In this document: positions 16,103 through 23,542 of the stretch, piece after piece | Numbering within the stretch: position 1 is the first letter of the stretch | Layout of the letters: each line of letters starts with the position of its first letter | Source: an uncultured Bacteroidales bacterium | Lineage (GTDB): Bacteria > Bacteroidota > Bacteroidia > Bacteroidales > UBA932 | Direction of reading: 5' to 3' | Assembly (NCBI GenBank): GCA_900321715.1 | Contig: ONXC01000003.1 | Location: 113,401 to 177,400, forward strand | Length of the DNA: 64,000 nucleotides | Translations under genes and position numbers: made by a program | Notes under the pieces: generated by a model | Databases searched by the model: none | Told to the model about the DNA's origin: nothing | The model's input: only the letters and a program-made list of their open reading frames with translations

Positions 16103-18982
16103 ATGTCCATTTTTGATGCCATATTCTCCCGGCGAGGCAAGCTGAACGTGACTCCCCAGAAAACGGAGCCAACCATCGTTATGCCGGATGCGCCCACACA
16201 AGAGTATGCGTCACTCCTGCACTTCACACAGAGTTTTAATTCACTCTTGCAGGCCGATAAATACTTGGCCCGTAGCGACTATCGACAGATGATTGATGAT
16301 TATGCAGAGATCAACACCTTCTTTGCAAATCTCAAGACAGCTAAGACGCTTGGGTATTACTGCTCGGCTAACGGCATTCAGGAAGACGCCATCGAATCCT
16401 TCCTCCACAACTATTCTGATCTTGCCAATTTGAAAGAAGGCTCCATCGGCATCCAACAGCACAATCATTCCTTCCTACAGAGGCACCTGGAAACCGATAA
16501 GCACTATCTGGACACGGTCTTATCCAAAGTCGATCCTGCCATCTCCCTGGATGAAGAGCAGCGCAAGGTGGTTCTCACAGACGAAGATTATATGCTGGTA
16601 GTGGCTGGCGCAGGAGCAGGAAAGACCACCACGGTGGCCGCCAAAGTGAAGTACCTGGTCGAGAAAAAGGGCGTCAAACCAGAGCAGATTCTTGTTATCT
16701 CCTTCACAAATAAAGCCGTTGGAGAACTTCAAGACAAAATTAACAAGGCGCTGAAAATCAATTGCCCAGTCACTACATTCCATAAGACCGGTTACGCGAT
16801 CCTCCGAAAGCAGGATGCAGATAAGAAGAATGTGGTGGACAGCGGCTATATGTTTGATGTCATCAATAACTATCTGAAGAACGATGTCCTCCGGGAGTCG
16901 GATATGGTAAATAAACTGATTCTGTTCTTCGGCAGTTATTTCGATGCGCCATACGAGGGCGATGACCTTAACGCCTTTTTCAACTACATTTCGAAGGCCG
17001 ATTTCACCACGATGCGTTCCAATATGAACGAGTACGTGGAGACCATCACCAACAAGCGTACAGGCAAATCCATCACAATCAACTACGAATCCCTCCGCTC
17101 TTCGCAGGAGGTGATGATTGCCAACTTCCTGTACCTACACAAGATTGACTATGAATATGAGCGGCCCTACCCTTACGGATTCCGCCACTCACACAAGCCA
17201 TACACCCCTGACTTTGTCATCATACAAGGAGATCGTACCATATACATCGAGCATTTCGGTATCACCGAAGACGGAAAGAACAATCGTTACTCCAAAGCTG
17301 AACAGAATCGATACAAGAAGGAAGTCAACGATAAGATTCTCTTCCATCGTGAACACGGCACCGAGTTGATATATACCTTCTCTGCCTACAATGATGGGCG
17401 CCCGTTCCTTGAGCATCTGGAGGAACAGTTGAAGGAGAAAGGCATTGTTCTGGACCGCCGCTCCGATATGGAGGTCTATCAGAAGATTGTTTCTACGGAG
17501 GAGAACAAATACATCTTCAAACTCACGCGCCTCATTTGCGCCTTCATCCAGAACTTCAAGACCAACGGTTATGATACCGACAAATTCCGTGAGATGCAGC
17601 GGATGACCGATAATGTCCGCACAAAACTCTTCCTGGATGTTTGTCACCAGAGTTATCTGGAGTACTCCAAGAAGTTGAAGGAACGTGGTGCCGTGGACTT
17701 CGAGGACATGATAAATGACTCCGCCAAGATACTGCAGGAGCAGGAGGAAATCGGCGAGAAACTCAATTTTAAGTACGTTATCATCGATGAATATCAAGAC
17801 ATATCCCGACAGCGTTTCGATCTTGCACGGGCGCTTTCTAACGTCTGTGACGCCAAGATTATCGCTGTAGGAGACGACTGGCAGTCCATCTATGCTTACG
17901 CTGGCTCGGACATCACACTCTTCACCCACTTCTCCGACATTATGGGCTATGGAGAAGAATTGAAAATTTCCAAGACCTACCGTAATTCCCAGGAGGTAAT
18001 CGACATCGCCGGCAGTTTCATCCAGAAGAATTCTTCGCAAATTCAGAAGTCCCTCGTCAGCCCGAAGCATATTCAGCGGCCGATAATCATTGAGGCATAC
18101 TCGGAGGAAGCCGACAAGGTGCTGACGGAAGGCAAAGGTGGCAAGTTCTACCTGCGTGCCCAGGCTGTCGAGCGCTGCATCGGACAGATTCTCGAATCCA
18201 ATAAGAATGAAGGAAAACCGGAAAACTCGTCCATCCTGCTCATTGGTCGATACAACTTCGACGGATTCCACCTTGCCAAGACCGGCCTCTTCTTCCTCAA
18301 TGACAAGACTGGCGAGGTCAAGTCCAAGGCTTACCCGAAGGCGAAGATTACCTTCCTGACCGCGCACCGTGCGAAGGGTCTCGGCTACGACAACGTCATC
18401 ATCATTAATGCTGCTAATGCCGTCTACGGCTTCCCGTCCAAGATAGAAGATGATCCGGTGATGAAACTGGTCATCAAGGAAGACCGCACAATTGAATACG
18501 CAGAGGAACGTCGTCTTTTCTATGTGGCGATGACCCGTACAAAGAATCGTGTTTATATTGTGGTACCCCAGCAGCGCCCGTCCCGATTCGTGGCAGAACT
18601 GATTCAGGACTATTCGGCAGTCCACGTTAACGGTGACCTGGACATCTCCAAGACTGACTCGCCGGACATCTCAATGATTAAACGCTGCCCGATATGTGGC
18701 TACCCACTACGCGTCCGTCAGAAGAAAGACTTCGGCCTGCGTCTCTGGCTCTGCACAAATGAGCCGGAAATCTGTGACTTTATGACCAACGACCTCTCCG
18801 GCGGCATACTACCCATCCTCAAATGTGACTGCTGCAAGGATGGCTATCTGATTGTCCGGAAGAAAGATTACCAGCCGTTCCTTGGCTGTACGAACTATAA
18901 AGATGACAAGAGCGGCTGCAACCGTAGAATCAACCTTACATACTATGAGAATATGCTAAAGCGAGGCGAAATCGAGCTATAG
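16103..18982 (+). CDS. UvrD/Rep-like (helicase IV-type) SF1 helicase with C-terminal zinc fingers
   Basis: A 959-residue DNA helicase. SF1 motifs are complete: Walker A AGAGAGKTTT (about 168-177), VISFTNKAVGEL, Walker B IIDEYQD (about 559-565), GDDWQSIYAYAG (about 590), FLTAHRAKGLGYDNVI (about 750) and RRLFYVAMTRTKNRVYIVV (about 801). Between motifs I and II is a nuclease-like stretch (about 345-385: LHKIDYEYERPYP, KPYTPDFVIIQGDRTIYIEH) that resembles a PD-(D/E)xK core. The C-terminus has Cys pairs of the topoisomerase zinc-ribbon type (CPIC at about 860, CDCC at about 908, CTNYKDDKSGC at about 929). It is the main gene of cassette 2. Helicase IV-like repair is the safe reading; a phage-defence role is possible given its mobile setting. 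Its stop touches the convergent gene at 18977. Confidence 0.88.
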   Translation: MSIFDAIFSRRGKLNVTPQKTEPTIVMPDAPTQEYASLLHFTQSFNSLLQADKYLARSDYRQMIDDYAEINTFFANLKTAKTLGYYCSANGIQEDAIESFLHNYSDLANLKEGSIGIQQHNHSFLQRHLETDKHYLDTVLSKVDPAISLDEEQRKVVLTDEDYMLVVAGAGAGKTTTVAAKVKYLVEKKGVKPEQILVISFTNKAVGELQDKINKALKINCPVTTFHKTGYAILRKQDADKKNVVDSGYMFDVINNYLKNDVLRESDMVNKLILFFGSYFDAPYEGDDLNAFFNYISKADFTTMRSNMNEYVETITNKRTGKSITINYESLRSSQEVMIANFLYLHKIDYEYERPYPYGFRHSHKPYTPDFVIIQGDRTIYIEHFGITEDGKNNRYSKAEQNRYKKEVNDKILFHREHGTELIYTFSAYNDGRPFLEHLEEQLKEKGIVLDRRSDMEVYQKIVSTEENKYIFKLTRLICAFIQNFKTNGYDTDKFREMQRMTDNVRTKLFLDVCHQSYLEYSKKLKERGAVDFEDMINDSAKILQEQEEIGEKLNFKYVIIDEYQDISRQRFDLARALSNVCDAKIIAVGDDWQSIYAYAGSDITLFTHFSDIMGYGEELKISKTYRNSQEVIDIAGSFIQKNSSQIQKSLVSPKHIQRPIIIEAYSEEADKVLTEGKGGKFYLRAQAVERCIGQILESNKNEGKPENSSILLIGRYNFDGFHLAKTGLFFLNDKTGEVKSKAYPKAKITFLTAHRAKGLGYDNVIIINAANAVYGFPSKIEDDPVMKLVIKEDRTIEYAEERRLFYVAMTRTKNRVYIVVPQQRPSRFVAELIQDYSAVHVNGDLDISKTDSPDISMIKRCPICGYPLRVRQKKDFGLRLWLCTNEPEICDFMTNDLSGGILPILKCDCCKDGYLIVRKKDYQPFLGCTNYKDDKSGCNRRINLTYYENMLKRGEIEL

Positions 18983-19513
18983 CTTGAAAAGATTCTCAAG
19001 GATAAAGTGCTGCGCGTTGGCATCGTAGGAGATAGCAAGGTATTGTCCATGAGTGCCATCTCTCCATGTGGATGTTATTCCAATGGATGTCCCGAGTTCT
19101 GTCGGAGCCTTATATTTGTGACCATCGCTTCCTTCTCGCTCTTCAAGATACCCTACCGAAACTAACCATTGTGTTACCTTTGCTGCTACCAACGGCTTCA
19201 TGTTTTCAGGAATAACCCGATTGATTTCCTTGACGAACATTGCAATTCCTGTCTTATCGGTAATAGATACGTTCGCAGCGATTTCCGGAGTGAGTTGGAA
19301 TTCCCTCTCATATTGCTTTTGAGGTATAGACTTCTTATTCGCCACGTCTTCAAGCAGATTGGAAACGAAAAACAAGCAGCGAGAAATGTGAACGTTATTC
19401 ACGATGTCGCTATCAGGAACGATACTGCCGTCAATAGGATTGATTCCGTTAGCAAGTTTGTTTATCCAGTCAATTGCGACCTTAATTTTGTTAAGTTCAT
19501 CCACAGTAACCAT
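18977..19513 (-). CDS. Hypothetical protein, convergent with the helicase
   Basis: A 178-residue soluble protein with no signal peptide. The N-terminal half is helical (VDELNKIKVAIDWINKLANG, ISRCLFFVSNLLEDVA). The C-terminal half (KVTQWLVSVGYLEEREGSDG, followed by KYKAPTELGTSIGITSTWRD) reads like a winged helix with a beta wing. I do not recognise the family. It overlaps the helicase stop by 6 bp in convergent orientation and follows the BRO-N gene by 15 bp on the same strand, so BRO-N and this gene probably form an operon. Confidence 0.65.
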   Translation of the reverse strand: MVTVDELNKIKVAIDWINKLANGINPIDGSIVPDSDIVNNVHISRCLFFVSNLLEDVANKKSIPQKQYEREFQLTPEIAANVSITDKTGIAMFVKEINRVIPENMKPLVAAKVTQWLVSVGYLEEREGSDGHKYKAPTELGTSIGITSTWRDGTHGQYLAISYDANAQHFILENLFKL

Positions 19514-19528
19514 ATAATTATTATTAAC

Positions 19529-20377
19529 TTATTGTTCATCTATTTCTTTTGTTGTTTCCGGTGAATCCAATGACTTCGCATTCTCCGATGAAATGACACT
19601 TCTGCCCAGTTGGTCCTCTAAAGCCTCGCGGGCCACTTTAGCAATACCGCCTCCTCTGCGTGCGATACTGATGCTATGGGCAATTGTCTCCGGATCTTCA
19701 TTCTGCGAAATCTCTCTGGTTGCCACCTCGGCCAGTGTAGTAAGTGCACTTTCCGTATCCGTCATATTGTCCCGGAGGTTCTCTTTTTTCAGGCCCTTGA
19801 GATGCTTATACTCTTTTGCCGTCATGCCGGACCAGACCTCATAAATAGCATTGGTAAGGATTGCATATTGCTTTTCTTTCACGCCCACACGTTTCCACTC
19901 GTCTGTAAGTTTCTTTCTCTCCTTCTTGCCCTGCAATCGTTGATTGATCCACTCATCTGAATACCCTTTGCGGCGATACATATCAATGGCCCGATCGATT
20001 GATATCTCCGGATCGATCATTTCGTCAATCCTTTCGCTGGCAACTCTGGCAATCCATAATTTAATTGGCTCAACTTTTGGTGATGGTATCGATTGAACAA
20101 GGCGGAAAAGTTGTTCTTGGTCGGCGACATCCGTGTCACGCATTTTGCCATCCGGGGCCTTCATTTTCAAGTGTCCGATTTTTTCGGACACTTCACTTCC
20201 TTCCGCTATAAGTTTCCGCTTTAGGTCAGACCAATACTTTCTGGGACGATCTGTCTCCACAAGTGCAGCAATGATATCGATAACGGAGAAATACCACTTC
20301 TCCTCTGCATCGTTCCAAGCAGTTCTTATTTGCTTCTCTCCAAATAGTTGTATTTGTTCCAAGTTCGACATAACCAT
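19529..20377 (-). CDS. BRO-N domain protein (phage antirepressor-like)
   Basis: A 282-residue protein. An N-terminal BRO-N DNA-binding domain (about 5-110: KQIRTAWNDAEEKWYFSVID, ETDRPRKYWSDLKRKL, then DTDVADQEQLFRLVQSIPSP) is followed by the charged helical region typical of Bacteroidota BRO proteins (KGYSDEWINQRLQGKKERKK, AIYEVWSGMTAKEYKHLKGL) and a tail with GGGIAKVAREALEDQLG. BRO-N proteins come from phages and mobile elements and act as antirepressor-like DNA binders. The start is at 20377 (ATGGTTATG, with 20371 as alternative) because a promoter lies directly upstream; codons further out show no conservation. A 55-bp piece is duplicated at 15672-15726. It is the last gene before the right end of the island. 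Confidence 0.82.
   Translation of the reverse strand: MVMSNLEQIQLFGEKQIRTAWNDAEEKWYFSVIDIIAALVETDRPRKYWSDLKRKLIAEGSEVSEKIGHLKMKAPDGKMRDTDVADQEQLFRLVQSIPSPKVEPIKLWIARVASERIDEMIDPEISIDRAIDMYRRKGYSDEWINQRLQGKKERKKLTDEWKRVGVKEKQYAILTNAIYEVWSGMTAKEYKHLKGLKKENLRDNMTDTESALTTLAEVATREISQNEDPETIAHSISIARRGGGIAKVAREALEDQLGRSVISSENAKSLDSPETTKEIDEQ
20172..20226 (+). repeat. 55-bp segment shared with 15672-15726
   Basis: Lies inside the BRO-N gene (codons for KRKLIAEGSEVSEKIG and neighbours). The other copy is non-coding and in the same orientation. Confidence 0.85.
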
Positions 20378-20391
20378 TTTTGTTAGTTCTA

Positions 20392-20423
20392 CAAATCTAC
20401 AAACAACTATTATCAGTTGCAAG
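20392..20423 (-). promoter_or_regulatory. Promoter of the BRO-N gene (CTTG, 20 nt, TAGATTTG)
   Basis: On the minus strand CTTG (20423-20420), a 20-nt spacer and TAGATTTG (20399-20392). The box ends 14 nt before the ATG at 20377. Confidence 0.65.
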
Positions 20424-20505
20424 AGAAAAGACTTTGGTTTCGGCAAAACGACATGCACCGCCCTAAATTTTAGTCGGCTTTCGGCCCCCGAATCTCACGC
20501 ATCGG

Positions 20506-20589
20506 CCACCTCGGGCACAAAAAAGAGACCGGCCGGTCTCTTTTTTCGTATAGGCGTCGCAGGTCAGGGAGCAAAGTGTCACAGGTCTG
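20506..20589 (+). repeat. Direct repeat, right copy (tRNA 3' end duplicate, attR-like)
   Basis: 84 bp matching 12611-12696 with only a few differences. It starts with the tRNA-Leu 3' end (no tRNA body is present), then a terminator and GTCGCAGGT units. After 20589 the sequence continues into the full GTCGCAGGT repeat, which the left copy lacks. Confidence 0.85.
20519..20546. terminator. 28-bp perfect palindromic terminator, duplicate of the tRNA-Leu terminator
   Basis: AAAAAAGAGACCGG (20519-20532) is followed directly by its reverse complement (20533-20546). It has no tRNA in front of it, so here it can only insulate the island end from the terB-like gene. Confidence 0.75.
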
Positions 20590-20718
20590 CATTTTTGCTG
20601 TCACCTGCGACGCAAATCGGCGTTAGAGGGAAAAAAGTGTCGCAAGTCCGGCGTTTTTTGCAGACCTGCGACATTTCGTCACCCTACCTGCGACGTTTCA
20701 GCACCCTACCTGCGACGC
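20553..20718. repeat. GTCGCAGGT/ACCTGCGAC intergenic repeat, copy 2
   Basis: Contains two to three GTCGCAGGT-like units pointing right, then ACCTGCGAC units pointing left, with T-tracts and conserved spacers (for example ACCTGCGACGCAAATCGGC). The order of units matches the copy at 44871-45075. Inverted units can form several alternative hairpins. There is no open reading frame of note. Confidence 0.8.
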
Positions 20719-20882
20719 AGAAAGCATAGATAATCCTAATCGCTGAGCCAATCGGCCTAAAATAAGCCGTTAGTTCTTCTCATCTTAGCCTCCTGCAGGT
20801 TTATCAAGCCACAGATTCCTTAGATATTAATTATCAATTATTCCGTTTCGGAGAGAAATTGGACATATAATTGCAAATAGTA

Positions 20883-20911
20883 TTGCAATATGAGAAGAAA
20901 TGTTATCTTTG
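20883..20911 (+). promoter_or_regulatory. Promoter of the TerB-like gene (TTG, 18 nt, TATCTTTG)
   Basis: TTG at 20883-20885 and TATCTTTG at 20904-20911; the box ends 26 nt before the ATG at 20938. Confidence 0.6.
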
Positions 20912-20937
20912 CATAAAACAATTGATACTAACACATT

Positions 20938-21849
20938 ATGGCAACACTAAATTTATCTTACGAAGACCTTGCGTCCGTGATCTGCCTGGCAGTTCACCTT
21001 GCAAACGCCGACGGAAACGTCTCCGACGACGAAATGGAGGCTATTGTGAAAGCAATCACAGACCAGTATAACTTTGAGGGCAGGCAGGATCTCCTGAAGC
21101 AGTATATCAACGACGGGATGGCAATGGCCCCCCAGGTTGCCCTTCAGCACATAGCCGCTTTCGGCCCAGTGGAAAAGCAGTGGACTTCCAATTTCTTTGT
21201 GAAGACCATCGTGGCCGATGGAAATCTTGAAGAGAACGAGAAAAGCCTCTACTGGGATATCCAGGAAAAGTGTGGTCTTCCGGACCACAACCTTGAGGGC
21301 GGCTCATCCTCTTCAAATTCCGCACAGAAGGAAAGCGACATTAAGCTTGACCAGCAAACCTGCGTGACAATCAGTTACAAGCGCGTCAATGAAACAATCT
21401 GCGACGGCTACGTTGGTTTTGTCCAGTACGACAGACAGGCTAAAGTGAGGGATAAGGTCTTTGAGTGGTTCCAGGATGCCGAAACCCTCCGCTTCCACAG
21501 GACATCAAAGAATCTTGACTACCTAAACTCCAAACTTGGCCTCAGCGGCGGATGGAGTCTCATTATGATCTACGCAAATAAAGATTACTGGTCAGATCCC
21601 AAGCTCAACCGCGCCGGCACCCTGATTGTGGGCGAGGAAGTTTACGGTCCCGTGTTCTTTGTCCTTGAAAACGATGACAAGACCCTGATGGGCTTTAATT
21701 ACAAGAGCTTCATAGAGAAACTGCTTGGAGAACTCTACGCCCTTGACAACGGCATTCTGGTCACCGGAGAAGAAGAGCCCGCGCTTACCCGCCGCTACCT
21801 TGTAACGGCGCTTACCGCACTTGGCGCCCTTTCCGGCACTAAATGCTAA
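20938..21849 (+). CDS. TerB-like domain protein with an uncharacterised C-terminal domain
   Basis: A 303-residue soluble protein. The N-terminal domain (about 1-115) looks like TerB/DjlA-type tellurite-resistance domains: two acidic repeats, LANADGNVSDDEMEAI and VADGNLEENEKSLYWDIQEK, each with the metal-binding-like D-G-x-[LV]-x-x-x-E pattern. A Ser-rich linker (about 122-132) leads to a C-terminal domain (about 140-300) with many aromatic beta strands (TISYKRVNETICDGYVGFVQ, LIMIYANKDYWSDPK) that I do not recognise. No other ter genes are near. It lies directly beyond the island end and overlaps the convergent esterase gene by 11 bp. The role is unknown, perhaps stress or envelope related. 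Confidence 0.65.
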   Translation: MATLNLSYEDLASVICLAVHLANADGNVSDDEMEAIVKAITDQYNFEGRQDLLKQYINDGMAMAPQVALQHIAAFGPVEKQWTSNFFVKTIVADGNLEENEKSLYWDIQEKCGLPDHNLEGGSSSSNSAQKESDIKLDQQTCVTISYKRVNETICDGYVGFVQYDRQAKVRDKVFEWFQDAETLRFHRTSKNLDYLNSKLGLSGGWSLIMIYANKDYWSDPKLNRAGTLIVGEEVYGPVFFVLENDDKTLMGFNYKSFIEKLLGELYALDNGILVTGEEEPALTRRYLVTALTALGALSGTKC

Positions 21850-22690
21850 AGTTCCTGGACGCAAAGGGCAGGGCCCAGCGGAGGCTGAGGTGCCAGTATT
21901 CCCAGTTGTGCACACCGTCACGCACGCGTAGCTGTGCCGGAACGCCGGCATCACGCATGGTGCGGTAGAAGTCCAGGCTAAGGTACAGGATAAAGTCGTC
22001 GTCTCCGCAGTCCACGAACCATTTTACTGTTTTAAGCTGCTCCAGGGTTTCTGGAGAGGCTTTTTTTACGTATTTGATGGCCGAATTGTCCGCCACGGAG
22101 TTGGACGTTGCGGGGAATTTGCTGCCTTCCGGGATATCGGCCCAAACTTCCCTTTTCTCATTGTCCAGCCAGCCGCTCATAGCATAGCAGCTGGAGAACA
22201 TATCCGTGTGATGCTGGGCATACACCACGGAACCGCCGCCGCCCATGGAAAGGCCCATAATAGCCCTCTGGCCCTTGCTGCCGCCGCAGTTGAACTTAGC
22301 CTCCACGGCAGGGAGGAGCTCCTTGAAGAAGAAATCCTCATAGGACCATCCGGGAACGTTGAAATAGCCGTTCTGGTAGGCGTGGATGTTGGCATTTCCG
22401 GCGTTTGGCATAAGAATCACAAACGGGACGCACTCTCCGGAAGTGATGAGCTCATTTGCCACCCAGTCCACGCGGCCGCGGTCCTGCCAGGCGGTGTAGT
22501 CGTCGGAGAGGCCATGAAGGAGCACAATCAGGGGATAGTGATTGGCGGGGTTATACCCAGCAGGGAGGTACACGTTGTAATTCTGGTCTGTGTCCAGAAT
22601 GTTGCTGTGGAGGGTATGAGTCTCTATTTTCTGGCCGAAAGCCGTAAGCGCCACGCTAACGGCGGCAAGGATGGTTAATAGTTTTTTCAT
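21839..22690 (-). CDS. Secreted esterase (alpha/beta hydrolase, esterase D / Fes-like family)
   Basis: A 283-residue protein with a signal peptide (cut near AFGQ, residue 20). It has the putative-esterase fold: the LIVLLHGLSDDYTAW oxyanion region (about 54-68), nucleophile GLSMGG with Ser148, a DCGDDDF acid region (about 228-234) and a late His in DGVHNWEYW (about 263). The family includes feruloyl and acetylxylan esterases and S-formylglutathione hydrolases. A signal peptide and the PUL-rich surroundings favour removal of acyl groups from plant glycans. It is a single gene; its start lies 37 bp from the divergent permease gene at 22728. Confidence 0.85.
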   Translation of the reverse strand: MKKLLTILAAVSVALTAFGQKIETHTLHSNILDTDQNYNVYLPAGYNPANHYPLIVLLHGLSDDYTAWQDRGRVDWVANELITSGECVPFVILMPNAGNANIHAYQNGYFNVPGWSYEDFFFKELLPAVEAKFNCGGSKGQRAIMGLSMGGGGSVVYAQHHTDMFSSCYAMSGWLDNEKREVWADIPEGSKFPATSNSVADNSAIKYVKKASPETLEQLKTVKWFVDCGDDDFILYLSLDFYRTMRDAGVPAQLRVRDGVHNWEYWHLSLRWALPFASRNFSI

Positions 22691-22715
22691 ACCGCTAAGT
22701 TAATCATTTTTCGTG

Positions 22716-22723
22716 TATCTTTG
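22716..22723 (+). promoter_or_regulatory. -7 box (TATCTTTG) of the FecCD-like gene, 4 nt from ATG
   Basis: TATCTTTG ends 4 nt before the ATG at 22728. This rules out an upstream in-frame start at 22713, which overlaps the box. Confidence 0.6.
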
Positions 22724-22727
22724 CATT

Positions 22728-23522
22728 ATGTTATTAAGTCTTCTGTACGTACTTATTTCCGGAATAGCCCTGCCTGTTGGCGGAATCCAGATGCAATACC
22801 TCTGGCGCAACCAACTTGGGGACGTGTATTCGCTGGGCCTTGGGTCTGCGGCCTGCCTTGGCGCCGCCGCGGCAACAATGTCTGGCTGGTGCTCGCTCAC
22901 CGTGGGAAGTTTTATCTGCACGCTCATCTGCACACTGGTGTGCTACTTTGTTACACTTAAGGTGAACACCCAGCAGCTAATCACATTTGGTATTCTCTTT
23001 GGTACTTTCATCGGCTCCCTTGGAACCATTGTGGTCACAAATGCACCCACGGGAGACCTCCTGAAGCAGTATTACCTCTGGGGTGCCGCCAATTTCCGCC
23101 TGGAGGGAGTCACCACCGGAGACATAATTTTCTCACTGGCTCTGTTTGCCATAGGCCTTGGCGTAGCCCTGTGGCAGGCCGGCAGGCTTACCCGTCATTT
23201 CAAGGAAGAAATAGAGATTCCAAACCGTGACAAGGCCTGGCTCCTTCTTGCCATAATGTGCCTTGTGACAAGCGCCGTGAGTATCTGCGGCCCCATCGGC
23301 TTCATTTCCCTTGGCGTTCCAAACCTTAGCCGCCTCATCTGCAAGAGTACGGATATCCGCAGGCACTACATCATCAGCAGCGCTATGGGTATCGGCCTTC
23401 TTCTGATTACATATCTGGTGGTGCAGTACGTCAATTTTGGAATCTACCTCCCCATCAGCGCCACTATGGCAATCCTTGCCCTGCCCCTGATGGCCATGAT
23501 TTTTGTGAAAGGGAAAGAATAA
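22728..23522 (+). CDS. FecCD/BtuC-type ABC permease, shortened at the N-terminus
   Basis: 264 residues, nearly all membrane helices. The text follows FecCD (iron-siderophore/B12) permeases: [19 protein letters not shown] corresponds to the usual G-x-x-Q-x-x-x-RNPLAdP motif, GSAACLGAA to GissGA, and [17 protein letters not shown] to the hallmark GPIGFIGLIVPHLaRll. Family members have 320-350 residues; this one starts at what is normally helix 2, so about 55 residues including helix 1 are absent. No ATPase or binding-protein gene is next to it. It lies 20 bp upstream of sufB, which has its own promoter. It may be an iron or haem-related permease of the Suf neighbourhood, or a decaying gene. Confidence 0.7.
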   Translation: MLLSLLYVLISGIALPVGGIQMQYLWRNQLGDVYSLGLGSAACLGAAAATMSGWCSLTVGSFICTLICTLVCYFVTLKVNTQQLITFGILFGTFIGSLGTIVVTNAPTGDLLKQYYLWGAANFRLEGVTTGDIIFSLALFAIGLGVALWQAGRLTRHFKEEIEIPNRDKAWLLLAIMCLVTSAVSICGPIGFISLGVPNLSRLICKSTDIRRHYIISSAMGIGLLLITYLVVQYVNFGIYLPISATMAILALPLMAMIFVKGKE

Positions 23523-23528
23523 AGTGTT

Positions 23529-23536
23529 ATCTTTGT
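23529..23536 (+). promoter_or_regulatory. -7 box (TATCTTTG) of the suf operon, 6 nt from ATG
   Basis: TATCTTTG directly after the FecCD-like stop (23522) and 6 nt before the sufB ATG at 23543. Confidence 0.6.
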
Positions 23537-23542
23537 ATTCCT

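Larger units (their letters stand above)
12612..20525. mobile_element. Putative integrated island at tRNA-Leu, two tandem cassettes
   Basis: The last 11 bases of tRNA-Leu plus the next bases (CACCTCGGGCACAAAAAAG, 12612-12630) recur exactly at 20507-20525 and with one mismatch at 15825-15843. Intact tRNA at one end and 3'-end copies further on are the usual mark of integration into a tRNA gene. Cassette 1 is about 12.7-15.8 kb and cassette 2 about 15.85-20.5 kb. No integrase, relaxase or transposase gene is visible, so this is either a remnant or an element mobilised by a recombinase encoded elsewhere. The GGCCGAT heptamer common in the rest of the window is nearly absent from much of it. Confidence 0.6.

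Noticed and set aside
17189-18625. 478-codon minus-strand frame inside the helicase gene
   Set aside because: Antisense to all SF1 motifs, no start signals, no family-like text; a shadow of biased codon use.
12711-20377. Hidden integrase or transposase in the island
   Set aside because: I looked in every long frame for tyrosine or serine recombinase and DDE-type text and saw none.
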